Assembly: GCA_907164885.2 (NCBI GenBank)
Contig: OU015492.1
Span: 201,016,120-201,080,119, forward strand
Length of the DNA: 64,000 bases
Source of the DNA: Dolomedes plantarius
Lineage: Eukaryota; Arthropoda; Arachnida; Araneae; Dolomedidae
Direction of reading: 5' to 3'
The position numbers were made by a program, and so were the translations under genes. Shown here piece by piece: positions 1-11,129 of the stretch. Below the pieces are notes generated by a model. That model searched no databases. It had not been told where the DNA came from and saw nothing but the letters and a program-made list of their open reading frames with translations. Positions within the stretch are counted from its first letter, which is position 1. Each line of letters begins with the position of its first letter.

Positions 1-199
1 TAATCTTTAAAAATTCACCAAAAATCAGAAAATGGAGGTAAAGATTCAAAAAGATTTCCTTTTGAAGGAATTTTTCGGATCTTTCTCGTGATATAAATTT
101 TATAACCCTCGGATTATTATTTTAAATGCAAACTTTAAAGAATATTTTAAAAACTGCTTAGAAATTTAATTTAAAAAAATCTAAGAATTTTTCAAAAAT

Positions 200-1059
200 T
201 TCTGTTAGTGCTCCCCTACACTATAATAAGAATCCCCTTGCAAAATTTCAGCCATTTAGGTCCTGCGGTTTGGCCTGTGCATTATATATCAGTTAGTCAG
301 TTACGGAACTGTTTTGTATATATAGATGTATGTATGTGTGTGTGTGTGTGTATGCAAGTATGTATGTATGTTCCAGCATCACTCTGGAACGCCTGGAAGA
401 ATTTCAACCAAACTTGGTACACATATCACTTACTATCTGGAAAGGAACACTGGGGGATAAGGCACCCCTAGAGAGGCAGAGGGTAAGGGGAACATGTAAA
501 AATAATAGAAAACGACTGATATTAGTGTCGAATCCATAGTTTTCGGGGTCGTTGAAACGAATAGTGACACTTTCGATACCGTTTAGGTGCAAGGTCAGCC
601 CCCCCCCCGATCAGCATTGGGGGGAGGAGAGAAGGAAGGGGTGAAAATAATGTCCAATATACAGGAGAGTAGTGTCGAAACCATAGTTTTCGGGGTCGCT
701 GCGACGATTAGGGACACTCCCGATGCCATTTAAATGCAAGTTCAGCCTCCAATCAGCATTGGGGGGAGGGGGATAACAAATTTCAAAAATGTCCGAGAGT
801 AGTGTCGAATCCATAGTTTTCGGAGTCACTGAGAAGAATACAGGAAACTAAAAATGCTGTTTATAATCAAGTTTTGAGTTAAATTAATAATAGTGTGAAT
901 TTGTAATTTTACTTTATCATTTGTATACTGTATTTACTTTTAAATACCTGTAAATTCAATTACTTAGGTTTTACACTATAGGTAGAATCCATTCCTTTTT
1001 CTGTGTAATAAAAAAATTGGGAAGAATAAATACCCGGGCAACGAAGGACAACCAGCTAG
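200..1059 (+). mobile_element. Helitron-type element, 3' portion
   Basis: The 3' terminus looks like a rolling-circle transposon end. A remnant of the usual GC-rich terminal hairpin (CCCGGGCAACG, about 1034-1044) is followed by CAGCTAG and then T, which is the CTRR-then-T signature of Helitrons. The hairpin's right arm has decayed. The body carries a T(G)n simple repeat near 330-370, a conserved-looking block near 380-475, and a short tandem repeat. No Rep/helicase coding sequence is visible and the 5' end was not located, so the left boundary is approximate. The short open frames here are in repetitive sequence and I do not regard them as genes. Confidence 0.55.
523..840 (+). repeat. Tandem repeat inside the Helitron-like element (about 3 units)
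   Basis: The phrase AGTGTCGAA.CCATAGTTTT recurs at 523, 671 and 801, giving unit lengths of 148 and 130 bases. Each unit also contains a GATCAGCATTGGGGGG or AATCAGCATTGGGGGG tract. The copies are diverged. Confidence 0.75.
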
Positions 1060-1062
1060 TTT

Positions 1063-2060
1063 TTTAATAAAAAAGGAAAATTGTCATGCATTAAAGAATT
1101 GCTTTTGTGGCAAATACTATTTTTCAATAAGATCAATTAATAAAATCCTTTTCGCTTCTATTTACAAGTGTGCGTGTTCTTGACAACAAACAAGGATACT
1201 GCAGAAATTTTATCAATTTCTTAGATATAATATGATGTGTTAGGTGCTAAGTCAAAAACGATAAGTAAAAAATCAAACAGTATCTCAAAAAAAAAAAACC
1301 TATAACCCAACTTTTAATGGAAACTTTTTAAAACTTTCAATCCTCACGCATAGAGCTAATGAAAAAATTAATAAATTGTAGAGAAAAAAAATGTGAATTT
1401 CTGCAGTTTTTTTCAGTTATCATATGTTTGTAATAAGTTTACTATTATGAAAAATATCGCAAATACATTGAAAGTCATCACCATGGGAACACAGTAGATA
1501 ACTTTAAAGTGAACTAAAGACAGACATATTGCTCAATTACAGTTTCTCGTAAAATGCAGTTAAATTTTTCATCGTGAGAACACAGTGCATATTAGGGAGC
1601 AATACATAAGCATACTGCTCTTTTCTGGAGTCTTCCAGAAAGCATTGCAAACGTCATCACGAGAAAAGAGATCCTAATTTATGAACGACTGATACAAAAC
1701 ATATATATTTCTCATTTCGTTCCTCGTAAAATGATTTCAAAATTTTTTACCAAACGAACACAATATATAACACATTACACATAAGAATTAAGATAGAACA
1801 GAAAGAGAGTAGTAATTGTACTTCGTATTAGAGAAAAAAATTTTACACCTTGGGGCATTTTTCAGTTTTTAAAAAAAAATGCATTATTTTAAAACTTGCA
1901 TTATTTAATGCATTATTTTAAAATCAACATATTCTATGTTAAAATGCAGATACGAGCGAGAAGAAAAAAAATAAAAATTATATATGTCAAAATTATAAAA
2001 ATTATATTTATATGTTATTATAAATAAAAATATTCAAATTCATTTTTGGTTAAAAATTGA
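1063..2060. other. AT-rich stretch without a recognisable gene
   Basis: This holds AT-rich sequence with homopolymer A runs. It may include the 5' body of the hAT remnant that follows, but no coding similarity is visible. Confidence 0.5.
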
Positions 2061-2061
2061 C

Positions 2062-2277
2062 ATGGAATATCCTCAAATTTCTGCAAAAGCTATAAAAGTC
2101 TTAATGTCCTTCGTTACAACATATTTGTACGAAAAGTCGCTTTCAACATATGTCGGAACAAAATCAAAATACAGAAATAAATTAGAAGCTGAACATGAAA
2201 TACGTTTACAAATAAGGACAACAGAACCCGACTTTAACGTTTTGTACAAAACAAAGGAAACTAATCCCAGTCATTAA
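2062..2277 (+). pseudogene. hAT-family transposase C-terminal fragment
   Basis: The 71-residue frame matches the C-terminal dimerisation domain (hATC) of hAT/ZBED-type transposases. In order it shows YPQIS, a hydrophobic ALKVL-like segment (AIKVLMSF), TTYLYEKSLS in place of the usual TTYLCEKGFS, K.KYRNKLEAEHEIRLQI, and a terminal P.F..LYKTKETNPSH. The catalytic RNase-H core and BED finger are absent, and a stop lies just upstream in frame, so the ATG at 2062 is only where the surviving frame begins. The probable right end of the element is at 2482, where AAGTTTGAAGACCACTG is the inverted form of a typical hAT terminus. No left terminus or 8-bp duplication was found. Confidence 0.8.
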
Positions 2278-2461
2278 AACTGAAAATTTTATTTGTACAT
2301 ATTAACTTTATTTTGTTATACTTTGTTAACTTTTATTATAATGTAATAAAAGAATATTAAAACGTTTTTCTTTATACGTACAACCTAGATTATGAATATT
2401 TTATTGTTTATGATCCCGGGTTCCGTGAAATAATTTTATACTCATAAGAGTTCCTTAAATT

Positions 2462-2482
2462 AACAAAGTTTGAAGACCACTG
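2462..2482 (+). mobile_element. hAT-like right terminus
   Basis: Read on the - strand the sequence starts CAGTGGTCTTCAAACTTTG, the form expected for hAT ends. It lies about 200 bases past the transposase remnant on the same strand, so it probably closes that element. Confidence 0.5.
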
Positions 2483-2608
2483 ACTTAGAGAATGAGAGAA
2501 ACATTATTACTATTCTATCCAGTGGATGTCGAAATTCACTAGCAAGCACAAAATAAAATGAATATGTACAACCGGAAATAATCCCTCCACCCCATCTGCT
2601 TCACATCT

Positions 2609-2679
2609 ATAAATAGAACCTCCGCTGGACACGGAGGTTGAAGGTCGAGGGGGAAGGTAGCTAACTTCCCCCACTTCAA
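2609..2679 (+). other. TATA-like box followed by two consecutive stem-loops
   Basis: TATAAATA at about 2609 is followed by AACCTCCG/CGGAGGTT (2617-2639). A second, two-tier hairpin follows: outer TTGAAG/CTTCAA (2638-2643 with 2674-2679) and inner GGGGGAAG/CTTCCCCC (2649-2656 with 2665-2672). The block is visibly GC-richer than its surroundings. Its identity is unknown; it could be a promoter-like or structured part of a transposon. Confidence 0.4.
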
Positions 2680-2719
2680 TGAGGGGAGGAGTTTGAGGCG
2701 AAAACTCACGTTTTACAGC

Positions 2720-3200
2720 TGGAAACGCAAAATTATTATTTAGAATACTAATTACCTATTAACACAAAAAATGCCAAAATTATCTTTAAAAAATGCCTGA
2801 AGTTTCAAGATTTGCGTCTTGTTTTTCAAATTTTTAAATTATTATAAGTTATTTTCTTACAGAGCATTTTAGCAAGCAATGTCTCTCGTTTTGGAAATTT
2901 GAAAATGTAACTTAATTTTAAAAATATTTTGAATAATAATAAAAAAAAATTGCAAAGCCCCGCATTTATCTTGGAAGCCTACTTTCAGATTCCAAAAACA
3001 GAATTCAAAAATATTCATTAGGTAACCCGGTATGCGAAATATTATTTCGCAATTCATTAACATTGAATCGTACATCTGCGAGGTCTCCTGATGCACCCCC
3101 TTAAGAGCTATTATATCATCATTAGAAATGGAATAAATTATGTTTTATAGGAATATAGACAAGTCAGATAATTAATATAAAAATTATTTTTATATTACAT
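2720..3200. other. AT-rich stretch, nothing recognised
   Basis: No supported gene, RNA or repeat boundary was seen before the microsatellite. Confidence 0.5.
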
Positions 3201-3202
3201 AC

Positions 3203-3214
3203 ATATATATATAC

Positions 3215-3303
<89 letters not shown>
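3203..3303. repeat. (TA)n microsatellite
   Basis: About 50 nearly uninterrupted TA dinucleotides. Confidence 0.95.
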
Positions 3304-3307
<4 letters not shown>

Positions 3308-3309
3308 CA

Positions 3310-4540
3310 ATACTTTGAAAAGTCATGCGATCTCTGAAAGTGGAAACAGAGTTCAGCTCCAGAACATGTATTAGCGTAAAATGAGACTGCTAGAACTGGA
3401 GAACGGCCATAGAAATATCTAAAAGATTAATCAGAAGAAACATAGACACTTTAGTTGGATTCATGAGTTGCGAAATTTTCAGAGTGAGGTAGATAAGTTC
3501 CTAGCTTAGTTTTGATTTTGCTGTCTGCTGATAGAAGTGTATAGCAATGTATTAAAAATTGTTCACTTTGATATTTTCTTTCTTTTACACTGCTGAAATT
3601 AAACAATCTTTCTCATATGTATGGAAAATAAAGGATTTAGTTTAGCTTGTTTTTTTCAACGTTTGTTTGATAAAATTTACCTTTGCTTTCCATCTCTGTA
3701 ATAAAGTGCTTGATCCTCTAAAATCATGAAAATTAGGATGCTCGGCATTAAATTGCAATGCAAGGAAATATGTATTTATAAATATCATGAGAGAGTTTTC
3801 ATTACAATATATTGCTGTAATTTATTAAAATGCTACCTTTCCTAATAGCATAATATTAATAACACGCAAAGTCACGAAATTGCATAGGTCACTTAGAGTA
3901 ATTAAAGTCTTGCGAATAATTAAGCAGGTACATTTCTTCATGAATAAATTCTCGCAAGCTTTAAAAGTTCACTCATCCATTTGAAAGTAATTGAAATTCA
4001 TTTTAATAAACTGAACAAAAATTATGTATTTAACTCTTTTTACCATCAAGCAATTAAATCACATTTTAAAATCTACGTATAAATTACCGAGAGTAAACGA
4101 GAAATTGGTTTTAAAATCTGTTGTAATCCATTTTCTTTAATATTGGTAGAAGCCTGATAACGTCTGCAATTGAATTCTCAATAAAATGATTTCTTTTTCA
4201 ATATCCCCGTTATGAAAGGCAATTTTACCATTTCACAAAATGCGACACGTAAATAGCAGTTAATCCCGAGGATTTTTCGGGGAAACATTTTTCTTAACAG
4301 CTTCATCCTATTAAGAGTCATAGAATAAGTTTTCGCGTTTAGTTCTAAATCGATACACAATGACGTAAGTAATTCTGCAGTTGAATAATATTGGATTATC
4401 CGATTTCCATGTGAGATAGCTGCGAATGAAGTGTAATCTGTTGTATTTATTCTAGGGATTTCGCCCTAAACCATCGTTCAATAACATATTTTTATTGTCT
4501 GACTTGATATGTTTAAATAAAGGCTTTCATATCATCCAAA
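3310..4540. other. AT-rich stretch, nothing recognised
   Basis: Only short open frames without similarity to known families are present. Confidence 0.5.
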
Positions 4541-5747
4541 AATAACTATTTTATGTATAATTAAGACATATTGATTAGGCATAAGGGCTACTGATATAGC
4601 AGTTAATTGTGATTTTATTTATAGTAACTATACGCAAAGGTGCTTGTAACTACATTTAGAAGCTAAATATTATAGATTTTATTTATTGTGGAATAACTAT
4701 TTTATGTATAATTAAGACATATTAATTAGGCATAAGGGCTATTGATACAGCAGTTTATTGTGCTTTTATTTATAGGACCTATATGCAAAGGTGCTTGTAA
4801 CTACATTTAGAAGTTACTATTATAGGTTTTATTTATTGTGGAATAACTATTTTAGGTATAATTAAGACATATTAATTAGACATTAGGGCTATTGATAGAG
4901 CAGTTTATTGTGATTTTATTTATAGAACCTATACGCAAAGGTGCTGGGAACTACATTTAGAAGCTATTTATTATAGATTTCATTTATTGTAGAAAAACTA
5001 TTTTATGTATAATTAAGACATATTAATTAGGCATAAGGGCTATTGATATAGTAGTTTATTGTGATTTTATTTATAGAACCTATACGCAAAGGTGCTGGGA
5101 ACTACATTTAGAAGCTATTTATTATAGATTTCATTTATTGTAGAAAAACTATTTTATGTATAATTAAGACATATTAATTAGGCATAAGGGCAATTGATAT
5201 AGTAGTTTATTGTGATTTTATTTATAGAACCTATACGCAAAGGTGCTGGGAACTACATTTAGAAGCTAAATATTATAGATTTTATTTATTGTGGAATAAC
5301 TATTTTAGGTATAATTAAGAATATTAATTAGGCATAAGGGCTATTGATATAGTAGTTTATTGTGATTTTATTTATAGGACCTATACGCGAAGGTGCTGGG
5401 AACTACATTTAGAAGCTAAATATTATTGATTTTATTTGTTGTAGAAAAACTATTTAATATATAATTAAGACATTAATTAGGCACAAGGGCTATTGATATA
5501 GTAGTTTATTGTGATTTTATTTATAGGACCTATACGCAAAGGTGCTGGGAACTACATTTAGAAGCTAAATATTATTGATTTTATTTATTGTAGAATAACT
5601 ATTTTATGTGAAATTAAGACATATTTAATAGGAATAAGGGCTATTGATGTAACAGTTCATTGTGATTTTATTTATAGGACCTATATGCAACAGTGCTGGG
5701 AACTACATTTAGAAATTAAATATTATAGATTTTATTTATTGTAGAAT
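4541..5747 (+). repeat. Tandem array of about eight 150-bp units (satellite-like)
   Basis: The landmark TA(C/T)GC(A/G)A(A/C)(A/G)GTGCT recurs at 4631, 4782, 4932, 5083, 5234, 5384, 5533 and 5684, with spacings of 149-151 bases. Each unit runs from AATAACTATTTTATGTATAA through AATTAGGCATAAGGGC and ACTACATTTAGAAG to TTATTTATTGTAGAA. Units 4 and 5 look most alike and the outer units are more diverged, as expected for an array homogenised from the centre. No coding frame runs through it. Confidence 0.95.
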
Positions 5748-5865
5748 GATTTTCTCCATTTTTATATTTTTATAATTCTTTTAGGTAACCCTGATGCATT
5801 TTTATATGAATGTTTTTACGAAAATCATGTAACTTTAATTTAAAAATAATGTGTATAAATCTATA

Positions 5866-6108
5866 GTGTCCGGTGTAAAGGACTTAAGTCAAAAACAGGG
5901 ATTTTTGGGTATTTATTAGTATTGATAGAACACAAAAACATCTTTTGACTTGTATGAAAAGTTTAAGCCTATCAATTTGGTATACAAAAGTACATTTCTT
6001 TGTACAAAAGACTCAAGTAGCAATTATTGTTCTGCGATTGGTATAAAAGCCAATAACTTGGTATATTTAAATCACCGATTTTGACTTAAGCCTTTATACC
6101 AGGCACCA
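5866..6108. mobile_element. MITE with TA target duplication (Tc1/mariner-like ends)
   Basis: The left end GTGTCCGGTGTAAAGG(A)CTTAAGTCAAAA is mirrored at the right end (reverse complement GGTGCCTGGTATAAAGGCTTAAGTC). TA dinucleotides sit at 5864-5865 and 6109-6110. There is no coding capacity over 243 bases, so any movement would need a transposase from elsewhere. Confidence 0.7.
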
Positions 6109-6109
6109 T

Positions 6110-6694
6110 AGAAATAATGGTCAAAAGTTTTGCCTTTATTTTTATCTATTTCTTCAAAATGCATCAAATAAAGTTCCTCACTTTCAAAATCAATGGCTGC
6201 AAGTTAGAAAATATGCATTCCCATTCCAGTGAAAAAATATTTTTATTAGATGAATAGAACTTATAAGTTTAGCACCAAGAAGTAATTTAAAACTTTTTAT
6301 GATATCTAATAGGGTCGAATTTTTAAATGTTTCTGATTCTTATCCAAAATCTCCTGAGACTTCTTCACAAAAGAAGCCGTCTGAGACTTATCTTTTTGTG
6401 AGTTTGCGTGTTCTCTTTTCATGGATTAATTATTTACCTAAGCTTATCAGAGCTTCATTTAATTATCCCATTTTGTTTTCTTCAAAAATTTCCAACTAGG
6501 ATTTTTATGGACTGCTATCCCAGGATTGTTTAGAACTGCTACTTATCTAAACATTTAACAATCCTGCATTCAATACAACTAAAAATTCAGTAGCTTCTTA
6601 AAGGTTTTATATCAGTTCTGAATATAACAGAAAAACAGTTTTGAACTTTGAAAGAATGATTAATAATTTATAATTATATATAAATAAATAAATA

Positions 6695-6725
<31 letters not shown>

Positions 6726-7750
6726 CTCCAATAATATTTTTCATTTAGATATTATTAAATAATATTCTAAAATAGGCACACCATAAAATAATATTCTAAA
6801 AAAAGTCTAGTAATTTATAGTCAAACCATTATGAGATCATTAAAACTACTTGATATCAAGAAATAAAAACTAAAGCACAAATTCATAACTTGTAAGTCAT
6901 AAAACTTAACGAAACAAATTACTAATAGTTAATTTTCTATTTATAAAAATAGTCATATTTAGAGCTTCACTGCATCATAAATTCATTTTGACATCTTTTG
7001 TAAAGAGTTTTCAGTATTTATATTTTCGCCTGATTTACACATAACAACGTAACCATTGTAATGATTTATAAATGTATTGTACGTAAAAATCTCTAAAATA
7101 TTAAACATAACACGCATATTTTGGGGTGTAAATTTTAAGTTGTTTGACATTACATAAATATTAGTTTCCCCTTTTAAAATACTTTATAATGAAAATTTTG
7201 CCTCTAATTAACTTCGTATCTAATGCACTTCATTTATTAAATTGATATCTATTGAAAGCAACAAAATCCCCTGCACTTTCATGAAAGAAACGATGTAGCT
7301 ATGATTCTTTAAAAATAATCAATCTTGGAAACATTAATTTCAAAGTTTTAGAGTTTATTTGATATACTTTATCTGGCAAAGACGAGGTTAATACGTTGAA
7401 AGAGTGTATGATATAGTCTTCGCCTTCATATTTTTAATCTATATTTTAGTAAAATATTTTATAGCCTTAAATTATAGTCATAGGTGTAAGGATATTTTTT
7501 ATACCTAATTATATTACCGAAAATGTAATCTTAAAATCCCGTAATGTACAAACAGAATAAAATTTTGGAAAATAATTTTAATTAATATTTTTATTTATTC
7601 CTCGTGTAGCTTGCTTCACAAAGAGCCTATAATTCAGAAACTGAATAATTGAAGATTTTTCGGGGTCTGTGAATTATATCGGATAATATCGGAATAACAG
7701 AACAACCTATAGAATTTGAGTTGCTATAAACCACGGAAAAGTTCCGCTCT
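6110..7750. other. AT-rich stretch with a short (TA)n at 6697-6720
   Basis: No gene recognised. The open frame near 6299-6499 has no family features. Confidence 0.5.
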
Positions 7751-7758
7751 CTCGAAGC

Positions 7759-8855
7759 GGGGTCGAGGTAGCCTAGTGGTTGCACGTTGGATCTCGAAAT
7801 AGGGATTTTCAGTACGTGTCCCTCCGAACGTCATTAAATACTTTCGTGTAGACACGAAAGTACTTAATAACGTGATGTAAATTATTTGTGACGAAAGTAT
7901 TTAATATGGCAGAATATTGCAATATTAAGGGGACGGTGGACGTTGAAATCGGCAAAAATTGACCAAAGCATCGACTTTTTGTTTTTAATACTATATTGTT
8001 CTACAAATCAAAATGTACCAAATGCAAAAATCCGCATCAAAATCGGATAGTTTTTAACGAAGTTATTAGCATTTATATGTTTATAAACAATTTACTTTTG
8101 CCCTTTAAATTTCACTTTGTATGCAATTTTCTCAAAATGAAATTTTTCTCGATAATGCAAATTTAAAATGTGATACGCGCCATATTTTTGCTTCAAATTG
8201 CACGATATTTACCATACATTATCTTTATACATACATTAATAAATGTGTGCATGCATTTTTGTTTTAAAGAAGAGTAACTTATAAAAAGTGACTGTTTATA
8301 TACAAAGAAGTGAAATTTTTGAAAAAAATTCGTCCATTAATCGGTATCACTTCTTTAAAAAAATAAAATATTGAGATATTTGTAATTCCATGCACAGGTT
8401 GTTTCATTATGGTATAAATAAATAAATAAAAAGTAAATTTATTATAAAGAAATAAAATTTTGGTGGAAGGGATATTTTAAAATTTTATTATAATTTTTTA
8501 ATTTTTAATTAAAAAATTATTTTTCTAAATAAACTAGAAATTTTTTTTAATGTCGTTTATATTGCAAATATTAAACTATATTCAGGATTAAAATTTCATA
8601 TAGATATAATGTAAAATAAAAAAAAATTAATCTCAAAGTCCAATGTCCCCTTAAATCAGTATACTGGAAAGTCCCTCAACCAGATTAGTGAACGGGGAAA
8701 GGTACGGGTCCTAAAGATTTCGCGCCTGGGGATGCTGGATCAAAACTGAGGTATCACCAATGGAACAATGTTGACTACCCTCCATGGTACTCTTAAATAA
8801 AAATTAGTCATTCTCTCTCGCAGTTTTGTGTGAATGCCTCAGAAAAAGTGCTTCC
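7759..8855 (+). mobile_element. tRNA-headed SINE (family 1), split by a younger MITE
   Basis: The head GGTCGAGGTAGCCTAGTGG supplies a pol III A box, and the body aligns with copies at 27671-27990 and 47140-47385 (minus). Shared landmarks are ACGTCATTAAATACTTTCGTG, ACTGGAAAGTCC and a 3' part with ACAATGTTGACTACCCTCCATGG. The SINE is interrupted at 7929-8650 by a TTAA-flanked element. The uninterrupted copy at 27.7 kb reads GTTAAATCCGTAGACC at the equivalent position. Confidence 0.75.
7929..8650. mobile_element. TTAA-flanked MITE (piggyBac-type target site)
   Basis: The ends are GGGGACGGTGGACGTTGA on the left and, reverse-complemented, GGGGACATTGGACTTTGA on the right. TTAA flanks both sides (7925-7928 and 8651-8654). 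It has no coding capacity in 722 bases and is AT-rich inside. The target-site choice is that of piggyBac-superfamily transposases; a transposase fragment of that family is at 56.8-57.0 kb, though their ends differ and no direct relationship is claimed. Confidence 0.8.
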
Positions 8856-8880
8856 ACATTAGCTACAAATTATATTTCAT

Positions 8881-9090
8881 GTAGTCTCTTCTAACGAAAC
8901 TACCGCGGGTTATTAACGTAGGATTACTTATCGTTGCTTACGTCTTTTTTTAACGCCTTTTGGTACTTTTATGTTAAACTGTTTACTGCTGCTGAGTTTG
9001 GCGCGCTGCCAAAATTATAACTCGCGATGCCGGACAATTTTTTTTTTCTCTCCGGAGGACCGCTATTGAGGAACGTAATCCTACGTTAAA
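8881..9090 (+). repeat. Dispersed repeat 'X', copy 1
   Basis: This is one of three copies (also 21078-21504 minus and 46837-47137 plus). All share TCTAACGAAACTACCGCGGG, AACGTAGGATTACTTATCG, GCCAAAATTATAACTCGCGA, GGAGGACCG and GTAATCCTACGTTAA. The 13-base AACGTAGGATTAC / GTAATCCTACGTT pair forms inverted repeats around the body, but the shared sequence extends further left. No transposase is encoded. Confidence 0.8.
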
Positions 9091-9295
9091 AAAACAATTG
9101 TTTTACCAAAATATATTTCAGTAATTGATTATTAATAAGATTATTTATCATGTGACAAACAACCACTCATAAATAATAAATAAAATTCGTAGCCATGCCC
9201 TAAATCATCCATTAGAAATAAAGAATAAATACATCGTTTGTCAACATTTGCAAGTTCTATTACCGTATGGATGCTGTAGCCTATCAACTAACAAC

Positions 9296-9412
9296 TAACA
9301 TAGGGCGAGTTTAGTATATTGAATTGATTTGGCAACTCACTATCTCACTGTATTTTTTTTTGCAACTCACTGTATCTCACTTTACTCTCTTTATTGAACT
9401 CGCCCCATGTTA
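9296..9412. mobile_element. Small MITE with near-perfect 21-bp inverted termini
   Basis: TAACATAGGGCGAGTTTAGTA at the left is matched by TAACATGGGGCGAGTTCAATA read inward from the right, with 3 mismatches in 21. The interior has two copies of GCAACTCACT.TCTCACT. It is 117 bases long with no coding capacity. The target duplication is uncertain (TAA/TTA possible). Confidence 0.65.
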
Positions 9413-9429
9413 CCTGTTTGTTGCTAGGT

Positions 9430-9860
9430 TGCAGAATACATACGGTTATAGAAATTACAAAATTTGACAGCAGCCCAGGAACTTCCATGCTGTAGCGTAC
9501 TGGAAAGATGAGGTTATTTTTCCAAAGAACCCACAAGCGCTTAGAACACAGCTGCGTGTTTTCAAGGAATGTGTTGTTTGGTTCCACCAGTTTCGGAACA
9601 CGTGGGGGGATTAAAAACCGTTTCCCTCACAGACGCAGCCACTAAAGCTGTCAACTTAACGTTTCGGAATGTAATAAAGTTCGGCGTCTAGAAGAAACTG
9701 CCAGCCGATAATCTGCCCGCCCTCCACCCCTTCTGAAAAATCCAGACATTGGAGAGAACGGCGTAGAACATCGACTCGACCGGTTGTGTTTTTGTGATGA
9801 TCCTGTTTTTTTTTTTTGGCTGGAATGGGCCCTGGACCGCGCACTGTAAATCTGCACGTA
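9430..9860. other. GC-richer block of unknown nature
   Basis: The part near 9475-9590 (TGTAGCGTACTGG...GATGAGGTT..TTTTTCC and AACACAGCTG.GTGTTT) recurs at 22027-22115, so it belongs to a dispersed repeat. The rest, including a T13 run near 9808, is not recognised. The - strand frames here look incidental. Confidence 0.4.
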
Positions 9861-10460
9861 AATTAAGTGAATATGTCGAAAATGTCTAATGTTTAATTTT
9901 TTTGTTAATAAATTGTTGAATTTTTGTTTTAAAAATTTGACCTTCGTTTGTTAATTAGAACTCTGTCTTTCTTGGTATGGATCAATAGTTGTGAAATTTC
10001 TTCAAAATGCCTCAGAGTTTTCAGCCTTACAGTGACGCCACAATTCCTTTGTCGAGAATTCCCCTCTAGTTCACTTCGTGGAGACTCTTGACTACGACTA
10101 CTAAACTTTCTGGGAGGCGGTCTTTAGTGATCTATCCAGTACATTACACTTAATTATTTCATAATCAGTCGCAATATGAACTTATTTTTTTTTCATTTTG
10201 ATAATACAGGAAACACATTTTAAGTATGACAGATTGTTATACGAATGAACAACAAATTAAAATATGTTAATACTTTTTGCAAAAGCTAAATTTATTCTGA
10301 TTTGTGAGTAATTGATCTAAAGCTAAATTCAATTAAAACTACTGCATCCATTCACTTCATTTTGGTCTTAAACGAAAGGCTGTAATCTGTAGATTTGTCA
10401 AATTCGATTTTTGTAACCGCAATTTCTATTAATTAGTGATAATTTACAATTGGAAAAATA

Positions 10461-10735
10461 TTTCTGCGCATGCTCAGTGACATGTTTGAATCTGGCTTTA
10501 GAAACTCACTGTTTCTGCGCATGCTCAGTGACATATTTTAATGATAAACATGTTTTTTCCGAGGAGTCACTCTCTGCCATTTTTATTTTTATGATAATTA
10601 TGTTTGTGAAATATATGATTAAACCCGATGGAAAATGCTATTTCGCGCTGTTTAATTAGCAATAATTTACAATTAAAAAAATTGATTTCTGCGCATGCTC
10701 AGTGATATTTTTAAATATGACTTTAGATACTCACT
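10461..10735 (+). repeat. Three copies of an NRF-1-like palindromic motif
   Basis: TTTCTGCGCATGCTCAGTGA recurs at 10461, 10512 and 10686 with extended similarity around each copy (AATTTACAATT upstream, GACTTTAGA or GGCTTTAGA and ACTCACT downstream). The core TGCGCATGCTCA is close to the NRF-1 consensus YGCGCAYGCGCR. The open frame at 10450-10659 merely translates the repeats. Confidence 0.6.
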
Positions 10736-10974
10736 AAGCACGATGCCGCTTAAGCACATTACTTTTTTTCTGCTCATTATTATGATTTTCAACATTTGGT
10801 AATGATGTGTTGAGTATAATTTGTGTATTAGTACATTCATTTACTATCTAGCCGTCATGATTTGACGGGTACGAACTAGTAGTTACTCTTTATGAGTCGG
10901 TCATTTTCCCAAAAAAAATTATTTTTAAACTGATTGAAACACTATAATATAGTGTTCGTAACTCAATTTTAAGC

Positions 10975-11115
10975 GGAATTCGACGCGGCTACATGACGTC
11001 GGTAAACAATCAGAAAACGGCCGCTGGCCTCCAGTCGGTTTCAGGTCAGATTCCGACGCCGACGTTTCACCGACCTACTGACGTCGGTCATGCGTCGGCA
11101 GTAGGATAGCACGAC
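10975..11115. other. Short GC-rich island with repeated TGACGTCGGT
   Basis: This is abruptly GC- and CpG-rich in AT-rich surroundings. TGACGTCGGT occurs twice (near 10993 and 11078), with CGACGCCGACG between. TGACGTC is a CREB/ATF-type palindrome. No coding frame or terminal repeats were established. Confidence 0.4.
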
Positions 11116-11129
11116 ATATAGGTGCTACT

